Assembly (NCBI GenBank): GCA_003999685.1
Contig: CP021232.1
Coordinates: 1,364,001 to 1,428,000 of the forward strand
Source: Taiwanofungus camphoratus
Lineage: Eukaryota > Basidiomycota > Agaricomycetes > Polyporales > Taiwanofungaceae
Length of the DNA: 64,000 nt
Direction of reading: 5' to 3'
Positions 44,139-54,857 of this stretch are shown piece after piece. The notes below the pieces were generated by a model that saw only the letters and a list, made by a program, of their open reading frames with translations, made no database searches and was not told the DNA's origin. Within the stretch, counting starts at the first letter, position 1. Each line of letters starts with the position of its first letter. The position numbers and the translations under genes are program-made.

Positions 44139-46338
44139 ATGACCTCGAGCCACCCACAACCCTTTCCGGATGTGATCCAATTCACGTTACAATGTCTATT
44201 GGCGTGTCATTTGGCTCCGTCTGTGGCAGCTGCACCCCACTATGACCTCGTTCGAAGATCTGGCAGCTCAGAGGCCTCTCATATATGGGTGCGTCAGCGG
44301 AAGGGCCTTCGTACAAGATGATGTGCTCACCCCATCGCCTTACCTGCAGGTGCCCATTGTCGTCGTCGTCGTGTGTCTCATTGTAGGAATCATCATCATT
44401 GGTCAAGGCCGCGGCATGCGAAGCCGGCTCTCGTCAATGCACGACAAGTTTCGCACATGGGCTAGAGGAGCTGCTCGGATCCCTGGCCATGCCAATCGGT
44501 CCTCTGGCGCTCAGACCCGTGAGCTGACTGCGGAGCAGCTCGCAGGGACGACCGCGAATGGACGGGGTGCAGCGAATCGGGGAGCCAACCGACGAGCCTC
44601 TGTACGATCTACAATGTCACTTCCTCTTTACATGAAGGAGCCAGGGGACCAGGAGGTCGTCATCTTCCGGTACGCATGACGGTATCTGCGCACACGAGCT
44701 TGTCTGACGATCTGCGCGTAAAGGGGTTCTCCAGAGATGGCGGAAGACGCCATTCGGTTGACAGTCATCCTTCCGCCGGTTGATGAAGGAAGCGATGAAC
44801 GCACACCAGCCAACTCGCTTGACCTCTCACGTACACGCTCCATATCGTCGATTCATGTCCCCATGCAGGACACCCCGCTCCTCGAGGGGCAGGAGACGCC
44901 GGAAAGACCCCCGGGTGCCGTGTTGACAACAAGACCCAGCCTCGATACAGTTGGGGGGAGCTCGGAAGAACGCTCTGCTCTCATGCCGAATGAAGAGAGT
45001 GGAGAAAGAGGTCCTGCGCCTCCCTACACTGAAACAGTAAGTAGGGACAGCGGGATTGGTCTCAACGATTCTATGGATGATACTCCTGCGGAAACTTCCG
45101 GCGTCGCTCCTTCAGACTCTGGGCATACGCGCAGAAACAGCAGCAGACTGTCGAGCGTCTTTACTCACCCGGATTCGACTGTGGAACACACCGATCAGAA
45201 TGGCAATAGAGGCAGTAGATTTAGCATCTTCTCGCTGTTCAATGCACGCCAGAATGCAGGCACCACATCGTCTGTTCCCAGCCGGCCTTCACTAGACCGG
45301 AGCAGGCACTCGCGTGGCGATTCCGTGCCATCCATGCTTTCCGTCTCGCCCTCAAGCTCAGGCCATGGGCATGGGCATCAGCGCACACACCGGCCCTCGC
45401 ACTCGGGCGGATCGGGCCTCTCCATGTTCCGCACACGCTCAAACACACCGGGCGGCGTGCCGCTCAACTCGCCGTCGACGATCTCGCTGCACTCCATCTC
45501 CTCGCCGCTCACGCACACGCTCCTGCGCACCGAGTTCACGTACCCGCGCACGGGCCCGACGCCCGAGCAGATGAAGCTCATCGCGTCCGTCGAGTCGTTC
45601 GCGCGCTTTGGCGTGCCGTACGGCCCCGATGCGGTCGCGTATGCGTCGAGCTCGCGCGTCGACCTGCAGCCGCCCCCGGTGTTCGAGGATGTTGTGGGCT
45701 CGTCTAATGCGACGTCGTCTGCGAGCGAGCGTGCGGAAAGTAGTGCCCTCGAGTCACAAGATACATTGTCAGCCAGCCCTGAACTGCAGGAGGCACCGTC
45801 TTCCAGCCCTGATCCACAGCAGTCGTCGTCTAATCCTGATCCGGAAGAGACATCGTCAAGTCTTGTTCCGGAACCAGCATCCAATGCTCCTTCCCCAGCG
45901 CTCGCTAATGAACCCGAGACTATTCCTGCCACTGCGGAGCGAGCACACGAGTCCCGTCCGACTGCGGCTAACTCAACGGAGTCTCCACCAGGCCCCCTAT
46001 CCGCTGATCACACCCAAAATGCGCAGAAAGTTACAAAAGTATCCGCTCCGCCATCGTCGTTCAGACTCGCCTCTCCCCTGCCGTCAGTGAGACCCGGATC
46101 GCAGGCAAGCTCGCATGCCTCGTTTGCTACGGCTGAAGAGTCCTTCCACTCGGGCTCACCGCAGACTACACCTGCCAAGCCGTTCATCGTTGTCGATGCA
46201 GCCGAAGAGCTTTTGTCCGCTCCCACCACCCCACGAAATACGACACGACACCTCCATGAAGACACTGATATGACACTCACGTCACTTCCACTGCCTGCCG
46301 CTGTGCCTCTGGTAGAACCTGTAGGCGAAGCCTTGTGA
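44139..46338 (+). CDS. Single-pass membrane protein with long Ser/Thr-rich tail and PY motif
   Basis: Three exons, 44139-44288, 44350-44669, 44724-46338 (694 aa, exact frame). A hydrophobic N-terminal stretch (VIQFTLQCLLACHLAPSVAA) looks like a signal peptide, and a strong membrane span follows directly after the first intron (VPIVVVVVCLIVGIIIIGQG, about 51-70). The short lumenal part is HYDLVRRSGSSEASHIW. The remaining 600 residues are a disordered cytosolic tail with many Ser/Thr-Pro sites, a PAPPYTET (PPxY) motif, DTPLLEGQETPERPPG, and a conserved-looking segment LRTEFTYPRTGPTPEQMKLI then ASVESFARFGVPYGPDA. PPxY motifs recruit WW-domain ubiquitin ligases such as Rsp5, so it may be a ligase adaptor (inference). 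No named family recognised. Confidence 0.75.
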
Positions 46339-46847
46339 TCTTAGGTCCATGTCTTGTTTATAACACACGGACGTTCTCTATTCTTTATCTACCTAGTGGA
46401 ACATTGTCGCTCGTCTGTACCACCATCTAGTTCCCCTGCTCTTCACACACGTACTGACTTTCTGATGTACTGGATGATACTACAAGACTAATTAGAAGGT
46501 CTGAAGCTTTAGTAATTCCTGGACCGCCTTGGGCGTATGTCACTGCGTGGCGCGCCTCCCTTGTGAAAGTATGATACACTGTGACTTTGTGCGAGATACA
46601 TCATCTTTTATTGTGACTTGCGACGACAGGTGTGCAGTCCATCAGCACAATTGGCTTTTTTGGCTTCCCCTTGAACATCGTTCATTCTGTAACTAGTCTG
46701 AGTGCATAGAATGGAGCTGGTCCACGGAAGTGTACATGATGATCGGTACGGATCATGAGACCAATACATATATATTGATCTAGCGAGCGAGCGCTCGCTG
46801 GAGTCCACGACGGCCGGTTTCAAGCCCCTTGTTAGTTGTTCCCAACG
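46339..46847. other. Intergenic, promoter of aldehyde dehydrogenase
   Basis: About 510 bases; TATA-like CATATATATT at about 46767-46776 and a perfect 14-bp palindrome at 46786-46799 precede the ATG at 46848. Confidence 0.5.
46786..46799. promoter_or_regulatory. 14-bp palindrome in aldehyde dehydrogenase leader
   Basis: AGCGAGCGCTCGCT, perfectly self-complementary, 10 bases after a TATA-like stretch and 48 bases before the ATG. Possible regulator site; not known. Confidence 0.35.
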
Positions 46848-49080
46848 ATGATCTCGAGACGAGCCCTCAGCAAGTTATCCCGTGCAGGTCCGACACGCGG
46901 TCTGTCGAGCCGAGCGTCGACCATCCTGTCCGCGCTCGACATTCCGGCGGACAGGGAGCTGCCCGGGGTATACGACGGGGAATGGACGGGCACGGGCGAT
47001 GTCCTGGAGAGCGTGTGCCCGGCGACGGGAGAGGTGCTTGCGCGTGTGCGGTCTGTGGGTCCTGCGTATCGACGGGTCGGCGTTCTGCTGCGGTGCTGAG
47101 TTTGTTGTGCCAGGCATCACCCCGGGAGCTGCAGGCTGTTCTGGGGAAGTCACGGGAGGCGTACGAGTTGTTTAGGGTGGTCCCGGCCCCTGTACGGGGC
47201 GAGATACTCAGGCAGATCAGAGAAGCACTCGCAGCCAAGGTATGTACGTGGTGGTGCACTCGGACACTGTAAACTACCTCCGAAATAACTGGCGCTTTGT
47301 GTAGAGAGATGAGCTGGGCGCGTTGGTCTCGCTCGAAATGGGAAAGATCAAGACAGAGGGTGTTGGGGAGGTGCAGGAATTTGTGGACATTGTGCGTGCA
47401 CTTACGTTCGCAGCTGTTGCTTATAAGATACTAAAACTTACCCTAGGCTGACTATGCGGTGGGTCTGTCAAGAATGATGAATGGCAGAGTCATAGCGTCC
47501 GAACGACCGGGACATAGTATCCTAGAGGGTACGTTCTCACAATGTGTTTCCATTGGAGTTGGCTCACAGAAATACATGGTAGTTCCAAACCCACTCGGTG
47601 TGGTAGCAGTTCTCTCCGCGTTCAACTTCCCGGTGGCCGTATACGGATGGTGAGAGCTGCCTCCGGTGCCCTTGTGTGCGTCAATTCATAACTTACGACG
47701 TCTAGGAATTTGGCGTTGTCGTTGGCGGCTGGCAATGCGACGCTTTGGAAGCCATCGCCCAGCACCCCGCTGTGCTCCATTGCGGTCACGAAGATCGTCT
47801 CACGCGTTCTGGAGAAGAATGGTATCCCAGGCGCCGTCGCAGGCCTTGTGACTGGAGGCAAGCACGTCGGCGAGGGCATCGTGGAAAGCCGTGATGTCGA
47901 CATGGGTATGAGTAGACAGTGACATATCGACAAGCGTACTGACTGGGGAATATCTGCAGTCTCGTTCACTGGCAGCGAGGCCGTCGGCCGCGAGGTCGGC
48001 AAGGTCGTCCAGTCCCGTTTCGGCAAGGTGCTGCTCGAACTGGGCGGAAACAACGGTGCGCATGGCATGCAGGACTCTCAACTTTTACGCGTCCTGAGCA
48101 TGTGCCAGCTTCGATCATCATGCCCGACGCGGACCTCTCGCTCGCTGTTCCCGCCGTGTTCTTCGGCGCGGTGGGCACCGCGGGCCAGCGCTGCACGTCG
48201 ACGCGGCGGCTGTACCTGCACCGCGCCATCGCGGCGTCCTTCCTCGAGCGCCTCCAGTCGCTCTACGCGTCCGTCCGCCCCGGCGACCCGCTCGCGCCCG
48301 GCACGCTGCTCGGGCCGCTGCACACGCGCGCGGCGGTGGGCGTGTACTCCAGCGCGGTCGAGCGGCTGCGCGCGACGGGCGCGGAGATCCTCGCGGGCGG
48401 GGGGACGTACGCGGCGCTTGGGGCGCCGCTGGACGGGGGCAACTTTGTCGCGCCGACGATCGCGGTGCCGAGGAGCGTCGAGCTGGCAGACGCGGTGTGG
48501 CGCACGGAGACGTTCGCGCCGGTGCTGTGCGTGGGCGTGTTTGACGCGCTCGAGGAGGCGATCGCGTGGAATAACGGGGTGCCGCAGGTGCGGACTGTGC
48601 CTGGCGAGTGCGGGCGATGTGTGGCTGACGGTGTGATGTCCAGGGCTTGAGCAGCAGTCTCTGGACACGGGATTTGAGAAACGTCGGCAAGTGGATCGGG
48701 CCTGCCGGCTCTGACGCCGGGATAGTCAATGTCTGCCTCGTTTATTCTGCCGGTGAGACATACGCTGAGCTTAGTCTCAGGTGAATGTTGGTACAAGCGG
48801 AGCCGAGATCGGCGCCGCTTTTGGCGGAAACAAGGCAAGCAGTCCTCGTGCATGTGATGCTTGCGCCGCTGACACGGTTGAATTGCAGAGCACGGGATGG
48901 TGAGCCGCCGTGGTTCGCCTGACCACGCTTTGGTAAATTGACGATGCGCTTTCGAATTCCAGGGGACGTGAGTCGGGTGGCGATGCCTGGAAGCAGTACG
49001 TGCGTTGGAGCGCGTGCACAGTCAACTTTTCGGACGAGGCGCCGCTCGCGCAGGGCGTCCAGTTCGCGTCGACGGCGTGA
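46848..49080 (+). CDS. ALDH7-type aldehyde dehydrogenase, probably mitochondrial
   Basis: NAD-dependent aldehyde dehydrogenase most like antiquitin (ALDH7A1), which oxidises 2-aminoadipate semialdehyde and related aldehydes. The start [20 protein letters not shown] fits a mitochondrial leader. Landmarks: [55 protein letters not shown] (Asn of the oxyanion hole), LWKPSPSTP (Lys for NAD), [23 protein letters not shown] (general-base Glu), [16 protein letters not shown] (catalytic Cys), [20 protein letters not shown] (cofactor Glu), and the ALDH7 end FGGNK then [20 protein letters not shown]. The first join (RVRS to ASPRELQ) is phase 0; about nine or ten introns in all. Stop TGA ends at 49080. 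Confidence 0.9.
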
Positions 49081-49698
49081 TCCGAAACGCGAGTGAATTC
49101 TGATTGTGGCGGGCTCCCCCAGGCTCAGAACGAGGATGAGCTCGGGCGCCCCGCGGCATATGCGGGGTACTCGGGCGGGGAATGTGATCACATATGTATA
49201 TGTGCCTGGGCTGTGAGATTGCGGGTGCCGGTAGAGTGTCGTAGAGCGCTTGTCATATCCAGTCGGAAGAGGTTTACGGTGGCATGAATATCTGAGAAAA
49301 TGGGGATGACCGGGACCGGGTACTCAGTGTCCCATTACTAGCACGGGCACAGATGTGAGGCGACAGACGCGCGTCCGACGTCTCCTTCTACCGGTCTGCG
49401 TGAGGATCTGCGCGTGTGCTTTGGCTTGTAGTTTGCTGTTCAATACTACTACCTGTCCGCGAGCAGGAGCAGGCGCAGACACCGAATCAGCATCGTGTTC
49501 GATTTATTTTTGCTCGTCCGCGGCACTCGCTCGCTGCGAGGGCCTATCGCGGGGTAAGTAGACCACCCTCACGTGGAATGCGGGGACTCTTGGTTGTGGG
49601 TCCGACATAAAAGAGCCGGCAAGCAATGGAAACCTACCCGGTGCCCACTCCCCTCTCCCACCCACTTCCAGCCTCACAGCTCGTCCGAGCACCCCAGA
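49081..49698. other. Intergenic ALDH to acyl-CoA ligase
   Basis: About 620 bases, T-rich near 49430-49520; no gene recognised. Confidence 0.45.
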
Positions 49699-52551
49699 AT
49701 GACCGAGATACATGGCCCGGGAGGCCCCTTGCCCCCCGTTCCCGACCATCTGACGCTGGCGCAGTTCATGCTCGACTATCACCATGTCTCCAAGCCTGTC
49801 GTAGCCGCGGAGCAGTCCAACCCATGGCTCATCGAGGACGCGACGGGCAGACAAATCACCTACCAAGAGGTGTGCCATTACGCCTTCTCTGATCCGAACC
49901 GTTCTCACGACATGTATTTCAAAGATCCGCACCCGCACCCAGGGATTGGCAAACGCCCTGAGTGCTCGATGGGGAATAGGTGTGTGCGCTGTTCCTACTG
50001 GCACCCCTGCCGTTTCTTACAGACCCCGCGCGCAGGCGAGGATGACGCCGGTACGGACACGGCACCCAATTTATCCCAGCTTCTGCGTGCTGACCCTCGA
50101 CCAAGTATGCATATTCAGTCCCAACCACGTCGGTACGCCCCTGCACGCGTTCCCATTTGCTTTCTCATGCTGATGCGCCACCGAGATAGACTACCCCGTT
50201 GCAATCTGGTATTTCCCAAGCGATCCTACGCCGCCGTATCTTCATACTGACGCCACCTTCCCCCACAGGGCCGTCCATCGACTGGGTGCAATCATCACGT
50301 GAGGACCGTCTCCACATCCTCGCAGCGCCCGGGGACTTACGCCTTGCTCCTTCCCGCAGCGCGGCCAACCCGTCATACACCGCGGGCGAACTAGAGCACC
50401 AGCTCGCCGCCACAAAGACGAAGCTCCTCATCGTGCACCCCTGGAGCCACACCGTCGCGCTCGCCGCCGCACAGGCCGTGGGCCTCTCGCCAGACCGCAT
50501 CGTCCTCTTCGCGCCCCTCGCAGACTCGCCGCCCTCCCGCACCCCCCATCCGACCGTCGACGAGCTCGTTGCAGAGGGGCTGGCGCAGCCCCCGCGCTTC
50601 GTCGAGCGCCGGCTCGCGCCGGGCGAGGCGCGGACGAAGCTGGCGTTCCTCAGCTTCTCGAGCGGGACGACGGGGAAGCCGAAGGTGAGCGCGCGCGTCG
50701 ACCGGTGCCCTGCGTCCGATGTTTTGAGCGGGATCGCGTTTAGGCGGTGTGCATCCCGCACTACGCGCCGATCGCGAATGTGATACAAAAGGCGCACCTC
50801 GCCAACATGCAGCCCCTGCCGTGGGAGGAGAGGCGATGGCGCCCCGGGGACATCGGGATCGCAGGCAAGGTTTCTTCTCGTGCTTGGCTTGCCACTCGAA
50901 GCTGACTTGAAGCGCCAGTCCTGCCGTTTTTCCGTAAGTTCCGTCCCGAGGTTTGTGGACTTGCTTGTTGAAACGTCGAGTGGCCTGAACAGATATCTAT
51001 GGGCTCGTCGCGGTCATGCACTTTTCGCTTTTCTACGGGGTGCGTGTCGCGTACGTCTCTGGCACGTCTCCGGATGAGTTGACGCTTTGGGCCAGGGAAC
51101 CATCGTTGTGATACCAAAGTTCAATTTCGTGGAGATGCTCAAGAGCATCGAGCGCCACCGCATCAACTACCTCTCGTGCGTGCCCACAAGCCCGTGCTGC
51201 GTTTGCCGTGACTGAGCCATACCCATGCAGAGTAGTCCCGCCCATGGTCGTGCTGCTGTGCAAGGCAAGCCGGCCGACTCGAGACTCGGTATTGTCGACT
51301 GACGTAGCCTTTGCGTTCGCGGGCACCCAGCACCCTGCAGTGAAGGACTACGACCATAGCTCCCTCCGCTCGCTCACCTGCGGCGCGGCGCCGCTCTCCG
51401 CAGAGCTGACCCGCCAACTCGCAGAGCGCTTCCCGAACATCAGCATCGGGCAGGGATACGGTGCGCGTTTGCCTTGCTCACGCTCCCCGCTCAGATGGAG
51501 CTGGTGCATCGATGGCGCTAACGTGGCGCGCGCGCAGGCATGACGGAGACGTCGACCACGGTCGCCTTCCCCCAGAGCGACCAGAAGATTGGCACGCTCG
51601 GCAGTGCGGGGCGGCTTATCCCCGGCATCGTCGCGCGTGTCGTGAAGCCGGACGGGACACTCGCTGGGTACGGCGAGCCCGGGCAGCTCGTCGTGCGCGG
51701 TCCGGCCATGGCGCTCGGGTACCTGAACAACGAGGAGGCGTGAGTCTGTCTGCTGCTGCCGCAATTGAGGGGCTGACACGAGCGTGTGGACTTAGCACGA
51801 AGGAGACGTTTGTGGACGGGTACGTGGGTGTTCGCGTGGGCAAGAATCAGGGCGCTGACCAGGATCTCCAGGTGGGTCCACACCGGAGACGAGGTCATCA
51901 TCAACAAAGGAGCCGAGCTCTTCATCGTGGACCGCATCAAGGTCAGTTTCGCTGCCAGTGCTCGTCGGACCATTCGTAACCCATAGCTATGATAATGCCA
52001 GGAACTGCTCAAGGTGAGGGGCTACCAAGGTCAGTGTCCTTGCTGTCGCAGCGCAAGACGAGCATCAGGCTGAGTATGTAACTCGGTCGCGCTGGCAGTG
52101 GCGCCTGCCGAGCTCGAGGGGCATCTCCTCGACCACCCGGACGTGTCCGATGTCTGTGTCGTCGGCGTGCCGGACGACTACAGCGGCGAGCTCCCCCTCG
52201 CGTTCGTCGTTCCCAGCCTAGCCGCACTCGAGCGCATCCAGAAAGACCCCGCAGAAGCGGACAAGATCCGCGCGGCGCTCGCGAAGGTGAGCCTTCTCAC
52301 GTTCCGTGCACCCCGGCTTGGCGTACCGCCGTCATCCCCTACGGCTCCCTTCTGTGTCGTGCTGACCAGCGCCCACGCAGCACGTCGCGGACGCGAAGGT
52401 GCACTACAAGCGCCTCGCGGGCGGCGTCGTGTTCCTCGACGCGATTCCGAAGAATCCGAGCGGGAAGCTGCTCCGCAGGGTTCTGCGCGAGCGGGCGAGG
52501 GAGTTGAAGGAGCAGGGGAAGCTGCCGTCGACGGCGAAAGCGAAACTGTGA
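49699..52551 (+). CDS. AMP-forming acyl/aryl-CoA ligase (4CL-like) with PTS1
   Basis: Activates a carboxylic acid as acyl-AMP and transfers it to CoA; 4-coumarate-CoA-ligase-like clade. Many introns (about 15). Start MTEIHGPGGPLPPVPDHLTL. ANL motifs in order: VCIFSPNHVDYPVAIWAVHR; P-loop A3 LAFLSFSSGTTGKPK; A5 GQGYGMTETSTT; VVRGPAMALGYLNNEEAT; A7 VHTGDEVIIN; A8 VDRIKELLKVRGYQVAPAEL; A10 catalytic Lys in FLDAIPKNPSGKLLRRVL. The last three residues, Ala-Lys-Leu, match the PTS1 peroxisomal signal. So the acid is probably handled in peroxisomes: a fatty, phenylpropanoid or short branched acid. The exons near 49915-50130 are uncertain; one very short exon boundary (after WGIGV) could lie a few bases either way. 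Confidence 0.88.
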
Positions 52552-52851
52552 TGCATTCTGGAGCGCAATGCCGTTTTGTGCGTGTATGTATGCGCGACAC
52601 AAATATACCCGTTAAGGACTGGTCTTGTGGGTGCGAGCCGCCGAAAGCGTATACTTATATGTGAGAAATACCTACCTTGTGCTGTAAGTTCTGCCTCGGA
52701 GTGCTGGGTAAGGTACGTCCCACCTCAGGAACACAAGCGAAAACATGACCCATGTGAATCAGTTACCTTCTTCCCTGAGTGTGACACCGAAATCAAAGAA
52801 AGTTTAAAATTTATTCCAACTACTACTATCCCCTGAGCCTATGCATGACGC
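52552..52851. other. Intergenic between convergent acyl-CoA ligase and Jip5
   Basis: Shared 3' flank of 300 bases; nothing recognised. Confidence 0.5.
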
Positions 52852-54427
52852 TCATAAATCAGCGAAGAATGAGCGATCGGCATCCACCTCGTTCCGACCC
52901 TTGTTTCGCTTCGCAGCTTTCAGCGGGTCTTTATCTTTCTTGCGTTTGCGCTTCTTACGCTCAGGTTCTGCTTCCTCAACATCGCTTGAATCCTGTCCCG
53001 GTTGCTCTTGCTTGCTGTCCTCGGGCGTTTTACCCTTCTCTTTTGCCTTCGCTTTACCTGCACCATCACCATCGGGACCGCTCTCTCCATCGTCCTCATC
53101 GTCACTGCCATCGTCACCTTCTTGCTCACTCCCATCCTCGTCCTCGAGTACCTCCTCCAAGTCCGTCAGTTTGAGTACCTCTTCGTGCCCTGCGCTCCCG
53201 ACCCATCGGCCTTCGCCATCGCGGTCTACTGCGACCCGCTCAATCGGGAACTCGCCATGGGCCGCCACGACGCCAAGGAGCTTTGTCGGAAAGAGCTGCA
53301 CTGCGCGCAGGATTCCGTCAGAAGAACCTGAGAGGATCGTCGACTGCGCGGAGGCGTAACGCGAGGGTAGTGTACAGAGCGTGTCAATTGAATGCGGATG
53401 GCTGCGGTGCATTTACAATATGCAAATAAGAACCTGAGGCTCGCGAGGAAGGGAATGTATGTGAGCGCACCCTGGAACGCGGTCTACGCAGTCTCCCCAT
53501 CCATTCTTCCTGTTAAATATGGACAGGATGCCAAGTTGTGTGCCCACTACAAATTTCTGCCCTCTGATAGGAGAAAGTCGACGTTGAGGGCTGGTGATGC
53601 AGCTAAGCAGACTTACCCTTTGATGGGGACTATGGAGAGCAGTTCGTCCTCCTGATCCTCGGAATGCGCGAGCGGCTCGGTCTTCTTTGACCGGACGTCG
53701 ATGACGGAAAGTGTTCCGTCTCCACTAGTGCGCACAAAATGAGAATGCAAGACCTGCCACAAGAATGAACCATAATGCGAACCTGGTGCAAACAAGCTGT
53801 CGCGCGTCGTCCAGCCATAGGAAATCTGAAATGAAATCAAAATGGTGGGTATATGCACGTATCGCTTCTGGTTGCCGCGGGTCCCATAGCTGGGTTAAGA
53901 CAGACAGGAGTGAGGATCCTGTCAAGTTTCGTGGTGGACGAGACGTGCGTACCTTGATTACGCCGTCATCATCGCCTGACGATAACAGGTGCGGTGTGAG
54001 ACATTTTAGTCGATTGATTGGTGCGCTTCGGGGTACTGTCACCATTAGCAATGGGGAAAAAGGGATACAACCTCAACAAAACTCACTCGTGCGCGCCTGA
54101 GCGCGTATCGACTACTTCGCCAGTCACGGTGTCAATCGTGCTAAGGTTGTACTGCTGCTACTCCGATGCTTCACCAGTGTGATACTGAACGACGTACTGT
54201 AATGCCTTTGCCTTTCCCGCCGCCCATAGCCGGCCCCCATCTCGGCTGATAGTCAGAGCACGGCATGACCGTTTGGACGGTCGAAGAGTGAATTTGCTTT
54301 CATGGTTGCCTTGGTCATCGTAGCTGAATGCTTTCACCTCTCCAGTAAGCAATCCAGTGAAGACAGTCGAGCTGTTTGGATGGAATGTGAGGTCAAATAT
54401 CTGCGCCCCCACAGGTATGTCCGGCAT
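52852..54427 (-). CDS. JIP5: Jip5/WDR55, WD-repeat ribosome biogenesis factor
   Basis: WD40 protein of the nucleolus, needed for 60S ribosome assembly. Seven exons: 54427-54198, 54140-54087, 54025-53953, 53889-53783, 53724-53617, 53563-53471, 53401-52852 (404 aa, exact frame). Start chosen at MPDIPVGAQIFDLTFHPNSS, the family start, though upstream frame stays open without an ATG. Repeats: TGLLTGEVKAFSYDDQGNHE; SCRALTISRDGGRLWAAGKA; HTIDTVTGEVVDTRSGAHDA; LTPHLLSSGDDDGVIKLWDP; YTHHFDFISDFLWLDDARQL; SGDGTLSVIDVRSKK; VVGTQLGILSIFNR; HPHSIDTLCTLPSRYASAQS; ILSGSSDGILRAVQL. The tail is acidic then basic (EEAEPERKKRKRKKDKDP), typical of nucleolar proteins. Divergent from IRE1. Confidence 0.94.
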
Positions 54428-54857
54428 GGTTTGAACGGAAAGAATGGGCTTGGGCTTCAAGTTCCAGCCACTTGCAGTCTCTTCACACGTGACGATCGAC
54501 GAGAGCGGTATTAACTAAAACCTTGTTTTCTTGAATTCTCTTGATCATCGACAGCCTTTAGCGGCTTGTGTTAGACGACAAATTGTAATACATTCCGTGC
54601 ACAGATGCTCGTGCTGGGGAGCATTGTATATCAGAGATCGCGGCAATGAGAGCCGTGCCTAATCTCAGTCACATTCTCTGCATTCATTCTCCGAGCCCTA
54701 ATTAGGAACAATATTTTAACAACCGCCGCAGTCAACGGGGTCAGCGCGAAGGGGTCTGGTTCAATTGATCGACTCAATACACGACCACCGACGGGACGCT
54801 CGCAGTCGTGGACAGCATCGCTGCTCGACTCTCAATCTCTCGAAGGGATGAAAATCC
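54428..54857. other. Divergent promoter region of Jip5 and IRE1
   Basis: About 430 bases between the two starts; no other feature recognised. Confidence 0.5.

Noticed and set aside
46867-47259. Minus-strand and alternative frames over the start of the ALDH gene, and similar shadows at 48028-48853
   Set aside because: They are antisense or out-of-frame shadows of GC-rich ALDH exons whose family match is unambiguous.
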